A stretch of DNA of 48,169 bases from Planctomyces sp. SH-PL62 (GCA_945893045.1 CAMDEA010000047.1:1-48169), one strand, 5' to 3'. Shown: positions 34,707 to 43,759, counted from the first letter of the stretch. Made by a program: numbers and translations. Notes: generated by a model not told the origin, from the letters alone.

Positions 34707-36575
34707 GTTTGCTTGCTGCACCTTATGCAGCGTGTCGATGCTGACGTCTTTCAGCTCCTGCGTCGAACCATCGGGCCAGCGAATGCGAACTTCGTCGATC
34801 TTCTCCGCTGAGCCAAGTCCGAACGTCACCGGCAACTCCACCTGCGAAAGATAACTGCGAGTCGGCATGACTTGCCGGCGCTGCGTTACTTTGCCCGTCT
34901 GCACTTCGACCACCGCCCCAATCGCGTCGCGGTTGATCTTCTCGCCGCCGGTCAATTGGAACCGCACCCAATGATGTCCGAGCTTCTGATCGTTGCGGAG
35001 CAATCGCGGGGCCTGGCCGCTGGTCGAGATCAGCAAGTCGAGATCGCCGTCGCCGTCGATGTCGGCATACGCCGCGCCCCGGCCGACGTTCGGTTTCAGG
35101 AAATCCGGGCCGCAGTTTTTCAACGGGACCAATTCAAACTCGTTGGCCGAATCGGGGCCACAGTTCCAAAACAGATGCGGCGGCTGCTCGTAATGTTGAC
35201 TCGATTGCACCTTGTTGATTTCGATTTCCAAGTGCCCATTCGCGCTGAACAAGTCCTGCCGGCAATCGAGATCGAGGTCGACGAACAGCACCCCGAATTT
35301 CAGTTCGATCCGAGACGCCGGGCCTAGTCCGTTCGCGACTGCTTCGTCGCGAAATAACAGATCGTTGGACTTCGCCACATACAGCGCGGTCATTTCGTTG
35401 GAAAAATTGCCAATGGCGATGCCGATCGCCGGGCTGTTGCGGAACCAGGCCGTATCGACACCCATCGCCCCCCGCGCATCACCTTGCAGGTCGAACGCGA
35501 TGCTGGCCAAGACGCCAATTTCCTCGAAGCGATCCCCCTGGTTGTGCAGCAAAAAGTTCTGCACCGTGTCGTTGGCAATGACAACATCCAACCGGCCGTC
35601 GGCGTCGAGATCAGCGAACGTAATCCCCAGCGACTTCGCCGCCGGTTCTTTCGATTCCCGCGCGGAAGCATTCACGATCTGCACGCCGGCTTCTTTCGAG
35701 ATGTCGCTGAACTTGCCGCCGCCGTCGTTGCGATAGAGATACGGGAAGACGCCCCGAAACGGCTGCGGCCGGCCATAGCCGCGTCCGCCGCCAATCAGTG
35801 TGAACTTCTGCGAGAGATCCTTCTCCTTCGTCCATTCGATGTAGTTGGCGGCGAAGAGATCGAGGTCTCCGTCGTTGTCGTAGTCCAACCAGCCGGCGCT
35901 GGTGCTCCATTGCGATTCGACGCCGCCCACACCGGCCTCGTCGGTAACTTCCACGAACTTGCCGCCGTCATTGCGGAACAGCCGGTTCTTGCCAACCGCC
36001 GTGAAGAACAAGTCCGTGTCGCCGTCGTTGTCGTAGTCTCCGCAGGCGACCCCCATGCCGTAGAAGGTCACATCGAGTCCCACCTCTTTCGTGACCTCCA
36101 CGAAGTGGCCATGTCCATCGTTTTGATAAACCGCCTGAGTTGGCTGCGTGTGCTTGCGACCTTGATCGTCCGCCGTCGCATCCCACGGCCAGCGGCACGA
36201 GTTCACGAACACGATGTCTTGATCGCCGTCGTTGTCGTAATCAAAGAACGCGCAGCCGCTCCCCATCGTCTCCGGCAGCAGCTTGTCTCCGTAAGCACCG
36301 TTCTCGTGAACGAACTTGATTCCAGACTCAGCGGTAATATCAGTGAAGCGAATCTCCGGCGTCTCCATTCGTGTTTTAGGCGGCAGCGGCTGAGGAGGCG
36401 GAGGAGGCGGGACGACAACAACGGGCGGCACGCGCAACAGTCGGAAGGCGATACCTCCGCCGACACCGGCCAGCAGGACAAACACGATCAACGACCACTT
36501 CAACGCGGTCGCGATTTCAGTGTCGTCTCGTTCGAGCGTGTTGGGGTCGTGGTCGTGATTCGGGGCCGAGCCCAT
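34704..36575 (-). CDS. CRTAC1-type FG-GAP/ASPIC-UnbV protein, membrane-anchored
   Basis: 623 residues. A single transmembrane helix (about 25-47) follows a short cytoplasmic tail. A proline-rich linker (VVVPPPPPPQPLPPK, about 53-67) leads to the exported part. Calcium-binding FG-GAP repeats follow: FFDYDNDGDQDIVF, CGDYDNDGDTDLFF, WLDYDNDGDLDLFA, FADLDADGRLDVVI, with more weakly spaced copies. An ASPIC/UnbV domain ends the protein (MPTRSYLSQVELPVTFGLG). Such proteins form beta-propellers at the cell surface; function in planctomycetes is unknown. Its stop codon lies within a half copy of a dispersed repeat. Confidence 0.92.
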   Translation of the reverse strand: MGSAPNHDHDPNTLERDDTEIATALKWSLIVFVLLAGVGGGIAFRLLRVPPVVVVPPPPPPQPLPPKTRMETPEIRFTDITAESGIKFVHENGAYGDKLLPETMGSGCAFFDYDNDGDQDIVFVNSCRWPWDATADDQGRKHTQPTQAVYQNDGHGHFVEVTKEVGLDVTFYGMGVACGDYDNDGDTDLFFTAVGKNRLFRNDGGKFVEVTDEAGVGGVESQWSTSAGWLDYDNDGDLDLFAANYIEWTKEKDLSQKFTLIGGGRGYGRPQPFRGVFPYLYRNDGGGKFSDISKEAGVQIVNASARESKEPAAKSLGITFADLDADGRLDVVIANDTVQNFLLHNQGDRFEEIGVLASIAFDLQGDARGAMGVDTAWFRNSPAIGIAIGNFSNEMTALYVAKSNDLLFRDEAVANGLGPASRIELKFGVLFVDLDLDCRQDLFSANGHLEIEINKVQSSQHYEQPPHLFWNCGPDSANEFELVPLKNCGPDFLKPNVGRGAAYADIDGDGDLDLLISTSGQAPRLLRNDQKLGHHWVRFQLTGGEKINRDAIGAVVEVQTGKVTQRRQVMPTRSYLSQVELPVTFGLGSAEKIDEVRIRWPDGSTQELKDVSIDTLHKVQQAN

Positions 36576-36595
36576 TTCCGTCTCCCATGTCCGTC

Positions 36596-37420
36596 TTATA
36601 GGGCAAACGGCCGGTTGCTCATCGCGATGTCGAGGAACTTCTCGATCTCTTTGCCTCCGCCGTCATAAACCTCGTCGGCCAAGTGCCTCAGTGCATCGTG
36701 GTTGATGCCGTCGAAATTCGCCTTGACCATGCGGCGAAAATCCACCGCGTCCTGCTCCTTCTTCTCCAAGAGGCGAAAGGGCGAGATCATCGCGGCGTAC
36801 TTGGAGACGAGCGCCGCTTCCAGCCGCGGAATACGATGCTTGGTCGCCGGGTCGATCTTCACGAACTCCTTCAAGATCGTCTGCTGGAATTGGCTCCACA
36901 GCTGCATGATGTCGATCACCGGCTTGGGATCGCCCTGACGATTGAGATCGTTTGGATCGAGGAAACGGACGACGACATCGCATTGCTTGACGAGCAACGT
37001 CGGCCACTCCGCCGAGATCGCCTTTACCGCTTTCTTGCGTTCGCCGGCAACCACCATCACGTCCACGCCCCGCGTCGTGCGTGGATCGGCGAGGTAGCCC
37101 ACGTAGCCGTGCAGCCTCACCAGCACCCACTGCTTCACGCCCGCTTTGACCAGCACGTCGATGACCTGCTGGGGAGTGACGTCCATCGCTTGTTTCCGGT
37201 GAAGTTCACGGTAGCTGCGAATCAGCCAAGTTGACTTGCGGATGCCGTATTCATGGCCGACCGCGCCCTGGGGATCGCCGATGTCCAAGCCGTGAGGCAC
37301 ACCGTTCTTGGCAATCGCGGCACTGCGCCAGGCATACCATTCCGGAGAGTCCATTTCCGGCCGGGCGTTCGGCTTGGGTTTGGTCTTCTTCGGTCGGCGA
37401 ACCGTGGCTGTGCGAGGCAT
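36596..37420 (-). CDS. Nucleotidyltransferase-fold protein (AbiEii/DUF6036-like), probably inactive
   Basis: 274 residues from the ATG at 37420. A Lys/Arg-rich N-terminus (MPRTATVRRPKKTKPKP) is followed by a fold reading 'VIDVLVKAGVKQWVLVRLHGYVGYLADPRTTRGVDVMV', which is the minimal nucleotidyltransferase pattern (helix, then a G-[GS]-type turn, then D-x-D on a strand). Here the expected Gly-Gly/Ser is replaced by RLHG, so catalysis is doubtful. The C-terminal part is helical (RLEAALVSKYAAMISPFRLLEKKEQD), as in AbiEii-type proteins. Possibly a defunct or regulatory member. It follows argF with a 41-base gap. Confidence is moderate for the fold, low for any function. Confidence 0.6.
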   Translation of the reverse strand: MPRTATVRRPKKTKPKPNARPEMDSPEWYAWRSAAIAKNGVPHGLDIGDPQGAVGHEYGIRKSTWLIRSYRELHRKQAMDVTPQQVIDVLVKAGVKQWVLVRLHGYVGYLADPRTTRGVDVMVVAGERKKAVKAISAEWPTLLVKQCDVVVRFLDPNDLNRQGDPKPVIDIMQLWSQFQQTILKEFVKIDPATKHRIPRLEAALVSKYAAMISPFRLLEKKEQDAVDFRRMVKANFDGINHDALRHLADEVYDGGGKEIEKFLDIAMSNRPFAL

Positions 37421-37461
37421 CGTGTGAACCTTTCGGCGAGCAGCGTAATCGGCGAATGAAT

Positions 37462-38379
37462 TCAGGAACACAGCAACCAGACCAGCAGTCCCTTTGCGAG
37501 GTGCATCCGATTCTCGGCCTGCTGGAAGACAATGCTATTCGGTCCGTCGATCACGTCGTCTGTGACTTCTTTGCCTCGGCGAGCAGGCAGGTCGTGCATG
37601 AACAAGCAGCCGGCGGGAGCCTTCGCCATCAGCCGCACGTTGACTTGATACGGGAAGAAGATGCGGCTGCGCTTATCGGCTTCGGATTCCTGCCCCATGC
37701 TCGCCCACACGTCGGTATAGACGACGTCGGCGTTCGCCATCGCCACGTTCAAGTCCACGGTTTGCATGATGTCGGCCGACGGATATTCCAAGCAGATCGC
37801 CTGTAACAGACTTTCCTCCAGTTCAAAATCGCGCGGAGCACAGACCGTCATCTTCATGCCCAACATCGACGTGATCATCGCCAGCGATGCGGCCACGTTG
37901 TTGCCGTCGCCGACAAAGACCAGCCGCTTGCCCCGCACATCGCCCCACATTTCTTGCAGCGTGAGGATGTCGGTCAACGCTTGGCACGGATGATCGTCGT
38001 CCGACAAACCGTTGATCACCGGGCAGCGCGAAAACGACGCGAAGTCTTCGATGAGCTTTTGCGAAAACGTCCGCAGCACAACCGCGTCGGAATAGCCGCT
38101 GAGAACGCGAGCGATATCCGCCAACGACTCGCGGCCGGTCGACAATCCGACGTCGTTCCCGCTCAGGAAATTGCCGGTCCCGCCGAGCTGCGCCATCGCG
38201 GCATCGAACGAGACTCGCGTGCGTAGCGACGGCTTCTCGAAGACCTGCGTCAGATAGCGGCCCTGCAACAGCGTCGGCCGTTCGCCGCGCTTCCAACAAG
38301 CCTTCAGTTCATGCGACTTCGCCAGGATCGCGTGGACGTCGTCCACCGACAGATTCAAAAGTGAGGTGAGGTGTTTCAT
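37462..38379 (-). CDS. argF: Ornithine carbamoyltransferase
   Basis: 305 residues from the ATG at 38379 (MKHLTSLLNL). The enzyme joins carbamoyl phosphate and ornithine to give citrulline. The carbamoyl-phosphate motif is FEKPSLRTRVSFD (S-x-R-T-R form), followed by HPCQALTD and the late ENRMHLAKGL. The ornithine/catalytic loop reads H262-D263-L264-P265-A, where most family members have HCLP; the usual Cys is Asp here. Aspartate/succinyl-ornithine relatives differ elsewhere, so OTC remains the best call. Forms an arginine operon with argD and argB, though palindromes separate the genes. Confidence 0.92.
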   Translation of the reverse strand: MKHLTSLLNLSVDDVHAILAKSHELKACWKRGERPTLLQGRYLTQVFEKPSLRTRVSFDAAMAQLGGTGNFLSGNDVGLSTGRESLADIARVLSGYSDAVVLRTFSQKLIEDFASFSRCPVINGLSDDDHPCQALTDILTLQEMWGDVRGKRLVFVGDGNNVAASLAMITSMLGMKMTVCAPRDFELEESLLQAICLEYPSADIMQTVDLNVAMANADVVYTDVWASMGQESEADKRSRIFFPYQVNVRLMAKAPAGCLFMHDLPARRGKEVTDDVIDGPNSIVFQQAENRMHLAKGLLVWLLCS

Positions 38380-38391
38380 GGCGAGTTTCAA

Positions 38392-38545
38392 TGTAGCCCG
38401 CTCTCGCCGAGAGCGGACGAGCGGTGCGCAGCACCGGTCGATGAGGATGTTGGATGGCGACTTGCCAATCGTGTTTCGTTCATGTTGAGATCAATAACTC
38501 GTGCGAACTGAGTCCATGATCCGCTCTCGGCGAGAGCGGGCTACA
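38392..38545. repeat. Perfect 26-bp-arm palindrome between argD and argF
   Basis: Arms 38392-38417 and 38520-38545 are perfectly complementary over 26 bases; the loop is 102 bases. The ends TGTAGCCC/GGGCTACA match the element at 8473-8548. The argD stop TAG (38541-38543 on the minus strand) is contained in the right arm. Confidence 0.93.
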
Positions 38546-39746
38546 CTTCATTGGCCATTTCCCGCAGCACGGCCGCGAGCACATCGCAGCCTTCGTCGAC
38601 TTGCTCGGCCGTGACGTTCAGCGGCGGCAGCAGGCGGACGACTGTGTCGTGAGTCGCATTGATGAGCAGCCCGCGCTCCATGCACTTCGCGACGGCGGGC
38701 GTAGACGGGATGCTCAAGTCGATGCCGACCATCATCCCGCGAATCCGCAGTTGCGAGATGATCGGCAACTCGGCTTTCAGTTTTTCGAGGTGCGAGCGGA
38801 AGCGGTCGGACATCGCTTGGCAATTCGCCAGCAAGCCGTCTTCTTCAATCGTTTGAATCGTGGCGATGCCCGCCGCCATCGCTAGTGGATTTCCGCCGAA
38901 CGTGCTGGCGTGCATCCCTGGCCGCAGATCGGGCGCGAGCTCGTTCGTGCAGAGAATCGCCCCAGCCGCGACGCCGCCCGCCAGTCCCTTCGCCATCGAC
39001 AGGATGTCCGGCTGCACGCCCCATTGTTGATAGCCGTACCACGTGCCGGTGCGGCCCATGCAAGTCTGCACTTCGTCGAAGATCAGCAGGCAACCGTTGT
39101 CATCGGCGAGTCGTCGCAGTCCTTGCAGATAGCCGTCCATCGGGATGTTGATGCCCCCTTCTCCCTGCACCGGCTCGATCAAAATCGCGCACGTCTCGCG
39201 ATCGAGCAGCTTCGCGACCGCGTCGAGGTCGTTGTGCGGCGCGTATCGAAAACCGGCCAGCAACGGACCAAGCCCTTCGTGGTACTTCGGCTGAGCGGTC
39301 GCCGTCACGGTCGCGAAGGTGCGGCCGTGAAAGCTGTTCTCGAAGCTGATGACCTTGTACCGCCCGTCGCGCGCGTGCAGTCGAGCCAGCTTGATCGCCG
39401 CCTCGTTCGCTTCCGCGCCGCTGTTGCAGAAGAACGCTTTGCCGAAGCCGCGCGTCGAGAGCATCTCCGCGAAGTCTCCTTGAGCCTCGGTGTACCACGT
39501 ATTCGGGATATGGATCAGCTTCGTGACCTGCTCCTGAATCGCACGGACAACTCGCGGAGGGCAGTGACCGAGAATGTCGCAGCCCCAACCAGGAAACAGA
39601 TCGAGATAGCGTTTCCCCTCGGCATCCCAAACGTACGAGCCTTCGCCGCGCACGAGACTGATCGGATAACGCTTGTAGTTCGGAATCACGAACTTCTCGA
39701 ACTGAGCGATGGTCTGTTGACTGCTGCGAGTCGCGGCCGAATCCAC
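38541..39746 (-). CDS. argD: Acetylornithine aminotransferase
   Basis: 401 residues from a GTG at 39746, chosen because AAGGAG precedes it; earlier in-frame TTG codons lie in repeat DNA. It transfers an amino group from glutamate to N-acetylglutamate semialdehyde. The PLP lysine is K253 (SMAKGLAGG), the pyridine-nitrogen Asp is D224 in [26 protein letters not shown] and the GEGGINIP segment are typical. Related class III aminotransferases (ornithine, succinyl-ornithine) cannot be excluded, but the neighbours argB and argF support ArgD. Confidence 0.92.
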   Translation of the reverse strand: MDSAATRSSQQTIAQFEKFVIPNYKRYPISLVRGEGSYVWDAEGKRYLDLFPGWGCDILGHCPPRVVRAIQEQVTKLIHIPNTWYTEAQGDFAEMLSTRGFGKAFFCNSGAEANEAAIKLARLHARDGRYKVISFENSFHGRTFATVTATAQPKYHEGLGPLLAGFRYAPHNDLDAVAKLLDRETCAILIEPVQGEGGINIPMDGYLQGLRRLADDNGCLLIFDEVQTCMGRTGTWYGYQQWGVQPDILSMAKGLAGGVAAGAILCTNELAPDLRPGMHASTFGGNPLAMAAGIATIQTIEEDGLLANCQAMSDRFRSHLEKLKAELPIISQLRIRGMMVGIDLSIPSTPAVAKCMERGLLINATHDTVVRLLPPLNVTAEQVDEGCDVLAAVLREMANEV

Positions 39747-39780
39747 GGTTTTCTCCTTCACGTTCGATCTCAAATAGCTT

Positions 39781-39926
39781 TCCAAAATCCTAATGCCCAA
39801 ATCTCAATGTCCAATGAATGTCCAAGTCTCAAATCCCAAACAACCGAACGTCATACCCAATTGGGGGTCTTGGGTTTTGGGCATTAGTCGTTCATTGGAC
39901 ATTGGGATTTGGAAATTGGGCATTGT
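39781..39926. repeat. AT-rich imperfect inverted repeat between argB and argD
   Basis: Words CAATGTCCAATGAA, CAAATCCCAA and AATGCCCAAA on the left recur as their complements on the right (TTCATTGGACATTG, TTTGGGCATT). The arms are degenerate and internally repetitive. This fills almost all of the 181-base argB-argD gap; the element reaches the argB stop region. Confidence 0.75.
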
Positions 39927-39927
39927 C

Positions 39928-40800
39928 CTACAGCACAATCTCCGTGCCGACTCCGATGTCGGAGTAAATCTCCAACAGCACGGAGTGCGGGCGACGGCCA
40001 TCGACCACATGCACCTTGCCGACTCCGGCCGCGAGTGCATCCAACGCGGCGTCGACCTTCGGCACCATTCCGGCGTCGATGATGCCGTCGCGAATCAATT
40101 CGCGACAACGCACCGCCGTTAGATGCGACTGCAATGTCGCCGGGTTGTGCCGATCCAAAAAGATCCCCGGCACGTCACTGACAAAGAGCAGCTTCTCGGA
40201 TTTCAAGATGCGAGCAATCGCCGCCGCCGCCGTGTCCGCATTCACGTTGAGCATCTGCCCCGATGCATCCAACGCAACGGACGGAATCACCGGAATGATC
40301 CCCGCCGCGCAGACGTCTTCCAGAAAACCTCGGTCGATGTCGATCACCTCACCGACGAAGCCGAGATCGACCGGCCCGTCGCTGCTCGGCAATTCGAGCT
40401 TCTTGCCAATCAGGCAATTCTGAGTCCGATAACTCAGCCCGATGGCATTGCCCCCTTGCCGTCGAATCTCCGCCACCAACCCACCGCAGATGTCTCCGGC
40501 CAACACCTGAGCCACGATCTCCAGCGTCGCCTCATCGGTGTACCGCCGGCCTTGGACTTTGCGGGGCGTGATGCCCGCAGTCGCCATCGCTTTGTCGATG
40601 TCTTTGCCGCCGCCATGCACCAGAATCGGCCGCAGTCCGACCGATTGCAGAAAGATCACATCGGTCAAAAAACTGCGCACAGCGTCGTGTTCTTCGAGCG
40701 CACTGCCACCCAGCTTGATGACGACATGCTTACCGCGGAACCGGCGAATCCAAGCCAGTGCCTCGATCAGCACATCAGCTTTTCGGATCGCTTCATCCAC
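39928..40800 (-). CDS. argB: Acetylglutamate kinase
   Basis: 290 residues from the GTG at 40800, with AGGGG about 9 bases upstream; the longer frame to 40854 has no ribosome site. It phosphorylates N-acetylglutamate, the second step of arginine synthesis. Nucleotide motif KLGGSALE (K29), the HGGGKDID substrate loop, [13 protein letters not shown] and the late [12 protein letters not shown] are all conserved. The N-terminus ([23 protein letters not shown]) resembles arginine-sensitive kinases with an N-terminal helix, so feedback inhibition is possible but not shown. First gene of the arginine run. Confidence 0.95.
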   Translation of the reverse strand: MDEAIRKADVLIEALAWIRRFRGKHVVIKLGGSALEEHDAVRSFLTDVIFLQSVGLRPILVHGGGKDIDKAMATAGITPRKVQGRRYTDEATLEIVAQVLAGDICGGLVAEIRRQGGNAIGLSYRTQNCLIGKKLELPSSDGPVDLGFVGEVIDIDRGFLEDVCAAGIIPVIPSVALDASGQMLNVNADTAAAAIARILKSEKLLFVSDVPGIFLDRHNPATLQSHLTAVRCRELIRDGIIDAGMVPKVDAALDALAAGVGKVHVVDGRRPHSVLLEIYSDIGVGTEIVL

Positions 40801-40985
40801 GAGAAAACCCCTGAAATGCCCGGAGGAAAACGGGCGATTGTATGAGTCACCCAAAGAGTGTCAATCAGCCTCAGCGACGTCGATACGGCTGGTAAGTTCT
40901 TCATTTCATCTGCCTGGCCGAACGCCGTGAGTCGAATACCGATCGCCGTTATCTCACTTTTTCGAGGCGAGCATCCACGTCTGGC

Positions 40986-41753
40986 CTATTTCCAATTCGG
41001 AGCACGGTGCTCGAAGAACGCGGCAATGCCTTCACGGGCCTCGTCGCTCGCCCGAGCGCGCTTGTGGAATTCCAGAGCCTGCACGAGTCGCTGCGATGGT
41101 GCGGTGGAAGGGAGTTCCTGAAGCAATTGCTTGGTCTGACGGACGGCATCCGGCGCACCCAGGAGGATCGTCGAGGCCAGGGCACGAGCTTCATCAAGCA
41201 ACCGATCCGAAGGCACGATGCGATGTAAAAGTCTCATCGCCTGCGCTCGCTCGGCGTTGATGGCTACCCCGATGAAGAACAGCTCGCGCAGATCGGCGTC
41301 ACGCAAGCGGTCTTGCAGAATCGCTCCCACCAAAGCTGGAACCAATCCGCGCCGCACTTCGGGGAACGCGATTCGCAAGTCAGGAGTCCCAATCGCGAAG
41401 TCACAGCACGACAGCAAACCGGCTCCACCTGCAAAGGCCGCTCCGTGAGCGGCCGCAATTGTCACGAGCGGACTCTGCGACAACGTTTGCAACGTGCGCG
41501 CGACCCATTCCACACCATGCTCGGCAGTGCTTGCATCGGCGGACTCCTGCAAATCGAGCCCGGCACAGAATGCGGGTCCGGCTCCGTTCAAGATCACCAG
41601 CCGACGACGTGGCTCGGTCGCCAGGACATCGAGCGTTTCGCAGAGTGCCTCCATCAGCTCGATCGTTAGCGCGTTGCGCCGCTCCGGCCGATTGAGCGTC
41701 AGCAGCGCAGTCGTGTCATCAGGGCATTCAACAAGCAGCACGGGATCGCTCAT
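40986..41753 (-). CDS. Enoyl-CoA hydratase/isomerase family protein
   Basis: 255 residues from the ATG at 41753, with GGAGG about 11 bases upstream. The crotonase-fold oxyanion motifs are NRPERRNALT (about 21-30) and AAAHGAAFAGGAGL (about 104-117). A Glu is present in FPEVRRGLVPA, where hydratases place one catalytic Glu; the second Glu position is not obvious. The paired AtuA-type gene just upstream suggests acyl- or terpenyl-CoA breakdown. Specific substrate unknown. Confidence 0.88.
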   Translation of the reverse strand: MSDPVLLVECPDDTTALLTLNRPERRNALTIELMEALCETLDVLATEPRRRLVILNGAGPAFCAGLDLQESADASTAEHGVEWVARTLQTLSQSPLVTIAAAHGAAFAGGAGLLSCCDFAIGTPDLRIAFPEVRRGLVPALVGAILQDRLRDADLRELFFIGVAINAERAQAMRLLHRIVPSDRLLDEARALASTILLGAPDAVRQTKQLLQELPSTAPSQRLVQALEFHKRARASDEAREGIAAFFEHRAPNWK

Positions 41754-41769
41754 GGCCTGTTCCTCCGAG

Positions 41770-41842
41770 GTAGGTCAGCCTTTCCAGGCTGACCAGGATC
41801 GCCCATCGACACCTGAAAGTCAGGCTGGAAAGCCTGACCTAC
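41770..41842. repeat. GTAGG..CCTAC palindrome carrying the AtuA stop codon
   Basis: Arms 41770-41793 and 41819-41842 pair over 24 bases with two mismatches, which are complementary swaps of each other. The TAG of the AtuA gene (41839-41841, minus strand) lies in the terminal GTAGG. It overlaps the end of the AtuA gene by 4 bases. Confidence 0.9.
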
Positions 41843-43620
41843 GTGAGCGGCATCTGCAACAACACTTGTCCGAGCGTCTTGCCCTGAGCATCCACACGCA
41901 GCGAGTTGGTGAGGATTCCGCGAATCACAAAGTTCAATGCACCGAGATTGGGAAGTTCAAAGCGTTGGACTCGGTCCAGGTCGTCGATGCCGAGATGTGC
42001 GGCGACTCGTTCGACGGTGACTTCGCGACACAGTCGATCAAAGTCGCCAGCTCGTCGAGCGATCACGCCGATGTTGGCATGAATCCCTTTGTCGCCACTG
42101 CGAGCCGTGGCGATGTCGCCCAACCGTGACCGAAGCCCCGAATTCGTGAGCGGCACGGCGCTAGCCGCCGGTATGACACGGGACACCGACTCCGCGTCAC
42201 CGGTGGCTAGCGCCATCCCGCTCACAGAATCCTGCCGCCGCTGCACCGCTGATGACGGAAGGACTTCGACGCGCGGCGTGATGCCATCCCGCTCGATCAA
42301 ACAGGGCCAATAGCGAAACACCGGTTGCACGCGCGGGCGACCGGCCGCGTAGCCAGTCGTGCCGGGAGGTCCGGCGGTGATCAGCGGCATCAACTCGCGC
42401 GAGAATCGCTCGACCACGTCGCGCGAATCATCAGCGACAGCGATGCGCAAAACCGTTTCGGTCAGATGATTGCTCGCTTCATCGGTCATTCTGCGCGGAT
42501 CACAGGCTCCCGCGCCGAGACATTCGACAATGGATTCGCGAAACGTCGCGCCGTCGTGCCGCAGCCGTTCCAGGACGGCATGGCCGGCGCGACGAGCTTT
42601 CGCGACTGCATCAACTCCGCAGATCGTCAGTTCTCCGGCAGCCCGAAAGCCGCCTCGATAGGTCGCGCTGACTTTGTATGTCGCCGGAGCCGGTCGCCCA
42701 ACAGCTCCACTCACACGCACGCGATCAGAACCTTCCTCTGAGACCTGCAACGACAGAAACGAGACGGTCACATCGGGGGAGAGATACGCACCAGGATCTC
42801 CGATTTCATAGACGAGTTGTTCTTTGACCGTCTGCTCATTCACCCAACCCCCCGTGCCGCGCGGCTTCGTGACGAAAAAGCTGGCATCCTCGGCCACCTC
42901 TACGATGGGGAAGCCGATCCGGTCCACGTTCGGAACGCTCAGCCAATCGGTGGAGATGCCCCCCGTGACCTGTGTGCCGCACTCGATCAAGTGCCCGGCG
43001 ATGGTCGCTCCGGCCAAACGCGGCCAATCGTCCCACGCCCAACCGTGAAAGTGAGCACACGCCGCGACGGTCAAACTCGGATCAGCCACGCGCCCCGTGA
43101 TGACGATGTCCGCGCCACGCGACAGTGCTTCCGCCAACGGCTGTGCTCCCAGATAGGCGTTCGCCGTGACGAGTCGTTCGCGTACGGAACTCAGCGGTTC
43201 GCCCGTGTCGAGGTTGTGCCGCAGCAGAGCATCAACGGTTTCAGCGCGGAGCGGTTCCAAAACATCATCACCATCCACGATCGCGATGACTCGATCGCCA
43301 CAGCCCGCTTCGAGCAACACTTGCTGACAAGCTTGAGCGCAGGCCAACGGGTTCAAGCCGCCGCCGTTCGTGATCAGCCGGCAGCGTCCGCCACCGAGCC
43401 AATATGGAATCAGCGACCGCACGACCTCGACAACATCGCGTGGCCAACCAGATTTCGGATCTCGCGATCGTTGCACGGCCAGCAGCGACATCGACACTTC
43501 GGCCAGAAAGTCGAGCGTCACGTAATCCAAGTCCGGCTCGGCCGCGAGCATCTCGGCAGCCGCCTCAATGCGGTCGCCCCAGAAGCCGTGAGCGTTGCCG
43601 ATGCGAACTGGACGTGGCAT
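41839..43620 (-). CDS. AtuA-family (DUF1446) protein with in-frame palindrome insertion
   Basis: 593 residues from the ATG at 43620. The N-terminus RIGNAHGFWGDR and the later GGGLNPLACAQACQQVL are typical of the acyclic terpene utilisation AtuA/DUF1446 family. Residues about 500-593 (LGDIATARSGDKGIHANIGVIARR) form the C-terminal AtuA-like domain. Between them, at about 466-492, an 80-bp palindrome (42146-42225) is translated in frame. AtuA and its relatives are linked to citronellol or leucine-type catabolism; the exact reaction is unsettled. The neighbour at 40986 encodes a crotonase. Confidence 0.85.
   Translation of the reverse strand: MPRPVRIGNAHGFWGDRIEAAAEMLAAEPDLDYVTLDFLAEVSMSLLAVQRSRDPKSGWPRDVVEVVRSLIPYWLGGGRCRLITNGGGLNPLACAQACQQVLLEAGCGDRVIAIVDGDDVLEPLRAETVDALLRHNLDTGEPLSSVRERLVTANAYLGAQPLAEALSRGADIVITGRVADPSLTVAACAHFHGWAWDDWPRLAGATIAGHLIECGTQVTGGISTDWLSVPNVDRIGFPIVEVAEDASFFVTKPRGTGGWVNEQTVKEQLVYEIGDPGAYLSPDVTVSFLSLQVSEEGSDRVRVSGAVGRPAPATYKVSATYRGGFRAAGELTICGVDAVAKARRAGHAVLERLRHDGATFRESIVECLGAGACDPRRMTDEASNHLTETVLRIAVADDSRDVVERFSRELMPLITAGPPGTTGYAAGRPRVQPVFRYWPCLIERDGITPRVEVLPSSAVQRRQDSVSGMALATGDAESVSRVIPAASAVPLTNSGLRSRLGDIATARSGDKGIHANIGVIARRAGDFDRLCREVTVERVAAHLGIDDLDRVQRFELPNLGALNFVIRGILTNSLRVDAQGKTLGQVLLQMPLT
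42146..42225. repeat. 80-bp palindrome inserted in-frame in the AtuA-type gene
   Basis: Arms 42146-42172 and 42199-42225 pair over 27 bases with three mismatches around a 26-base loop. The reading frame continues through it (residues about 466-492, including LATGDAESVSRVIPAASAVPL). Its geometry (27-base arms, 26-base loop) is the same as the insertion at 28767-28846, but the sequence is unrelated. Confidence 0.9.
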
Positions 43621-43652
43621 GGTGTGGTTCCATCAAAGCGATGAAAGAATCA

Positions 43653-43754
43653 CGCCACCCCGCTTGTCGGGGTGGTTCCCGCGCTCTGCAGCTACCAATT
43701 TCCGTTGATCGGTAGCTGCAGAGCGCGGGAACCACTGGGACAAGCCCCGTGGCG
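43653..43754. repeat. Palindromic element, second copy of the 23536 type
   Basis: Inner arms 43674-43696 and 43711-43733 are perfectly complementary over 23 bases. Outer CGCCACCCCGC and GGCG ends add stem. It matches the element at 23536-23643 in the core GGTTCCCGCGCTCTGCAGC. A T-run (TTTTTT) follows at 43755. It lies between the DUF1501 stop and the AtuA start. Confidence 0.92.
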
Positions 43755-43759
43755 TTTTT

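Noticed and set aside
39747..39800. N-terminal extension of argD to 39800
   Set aside because: Upstream TTG lies in AT-rich repeat DNA; the GTG at 39746 has AAGGAG before it.
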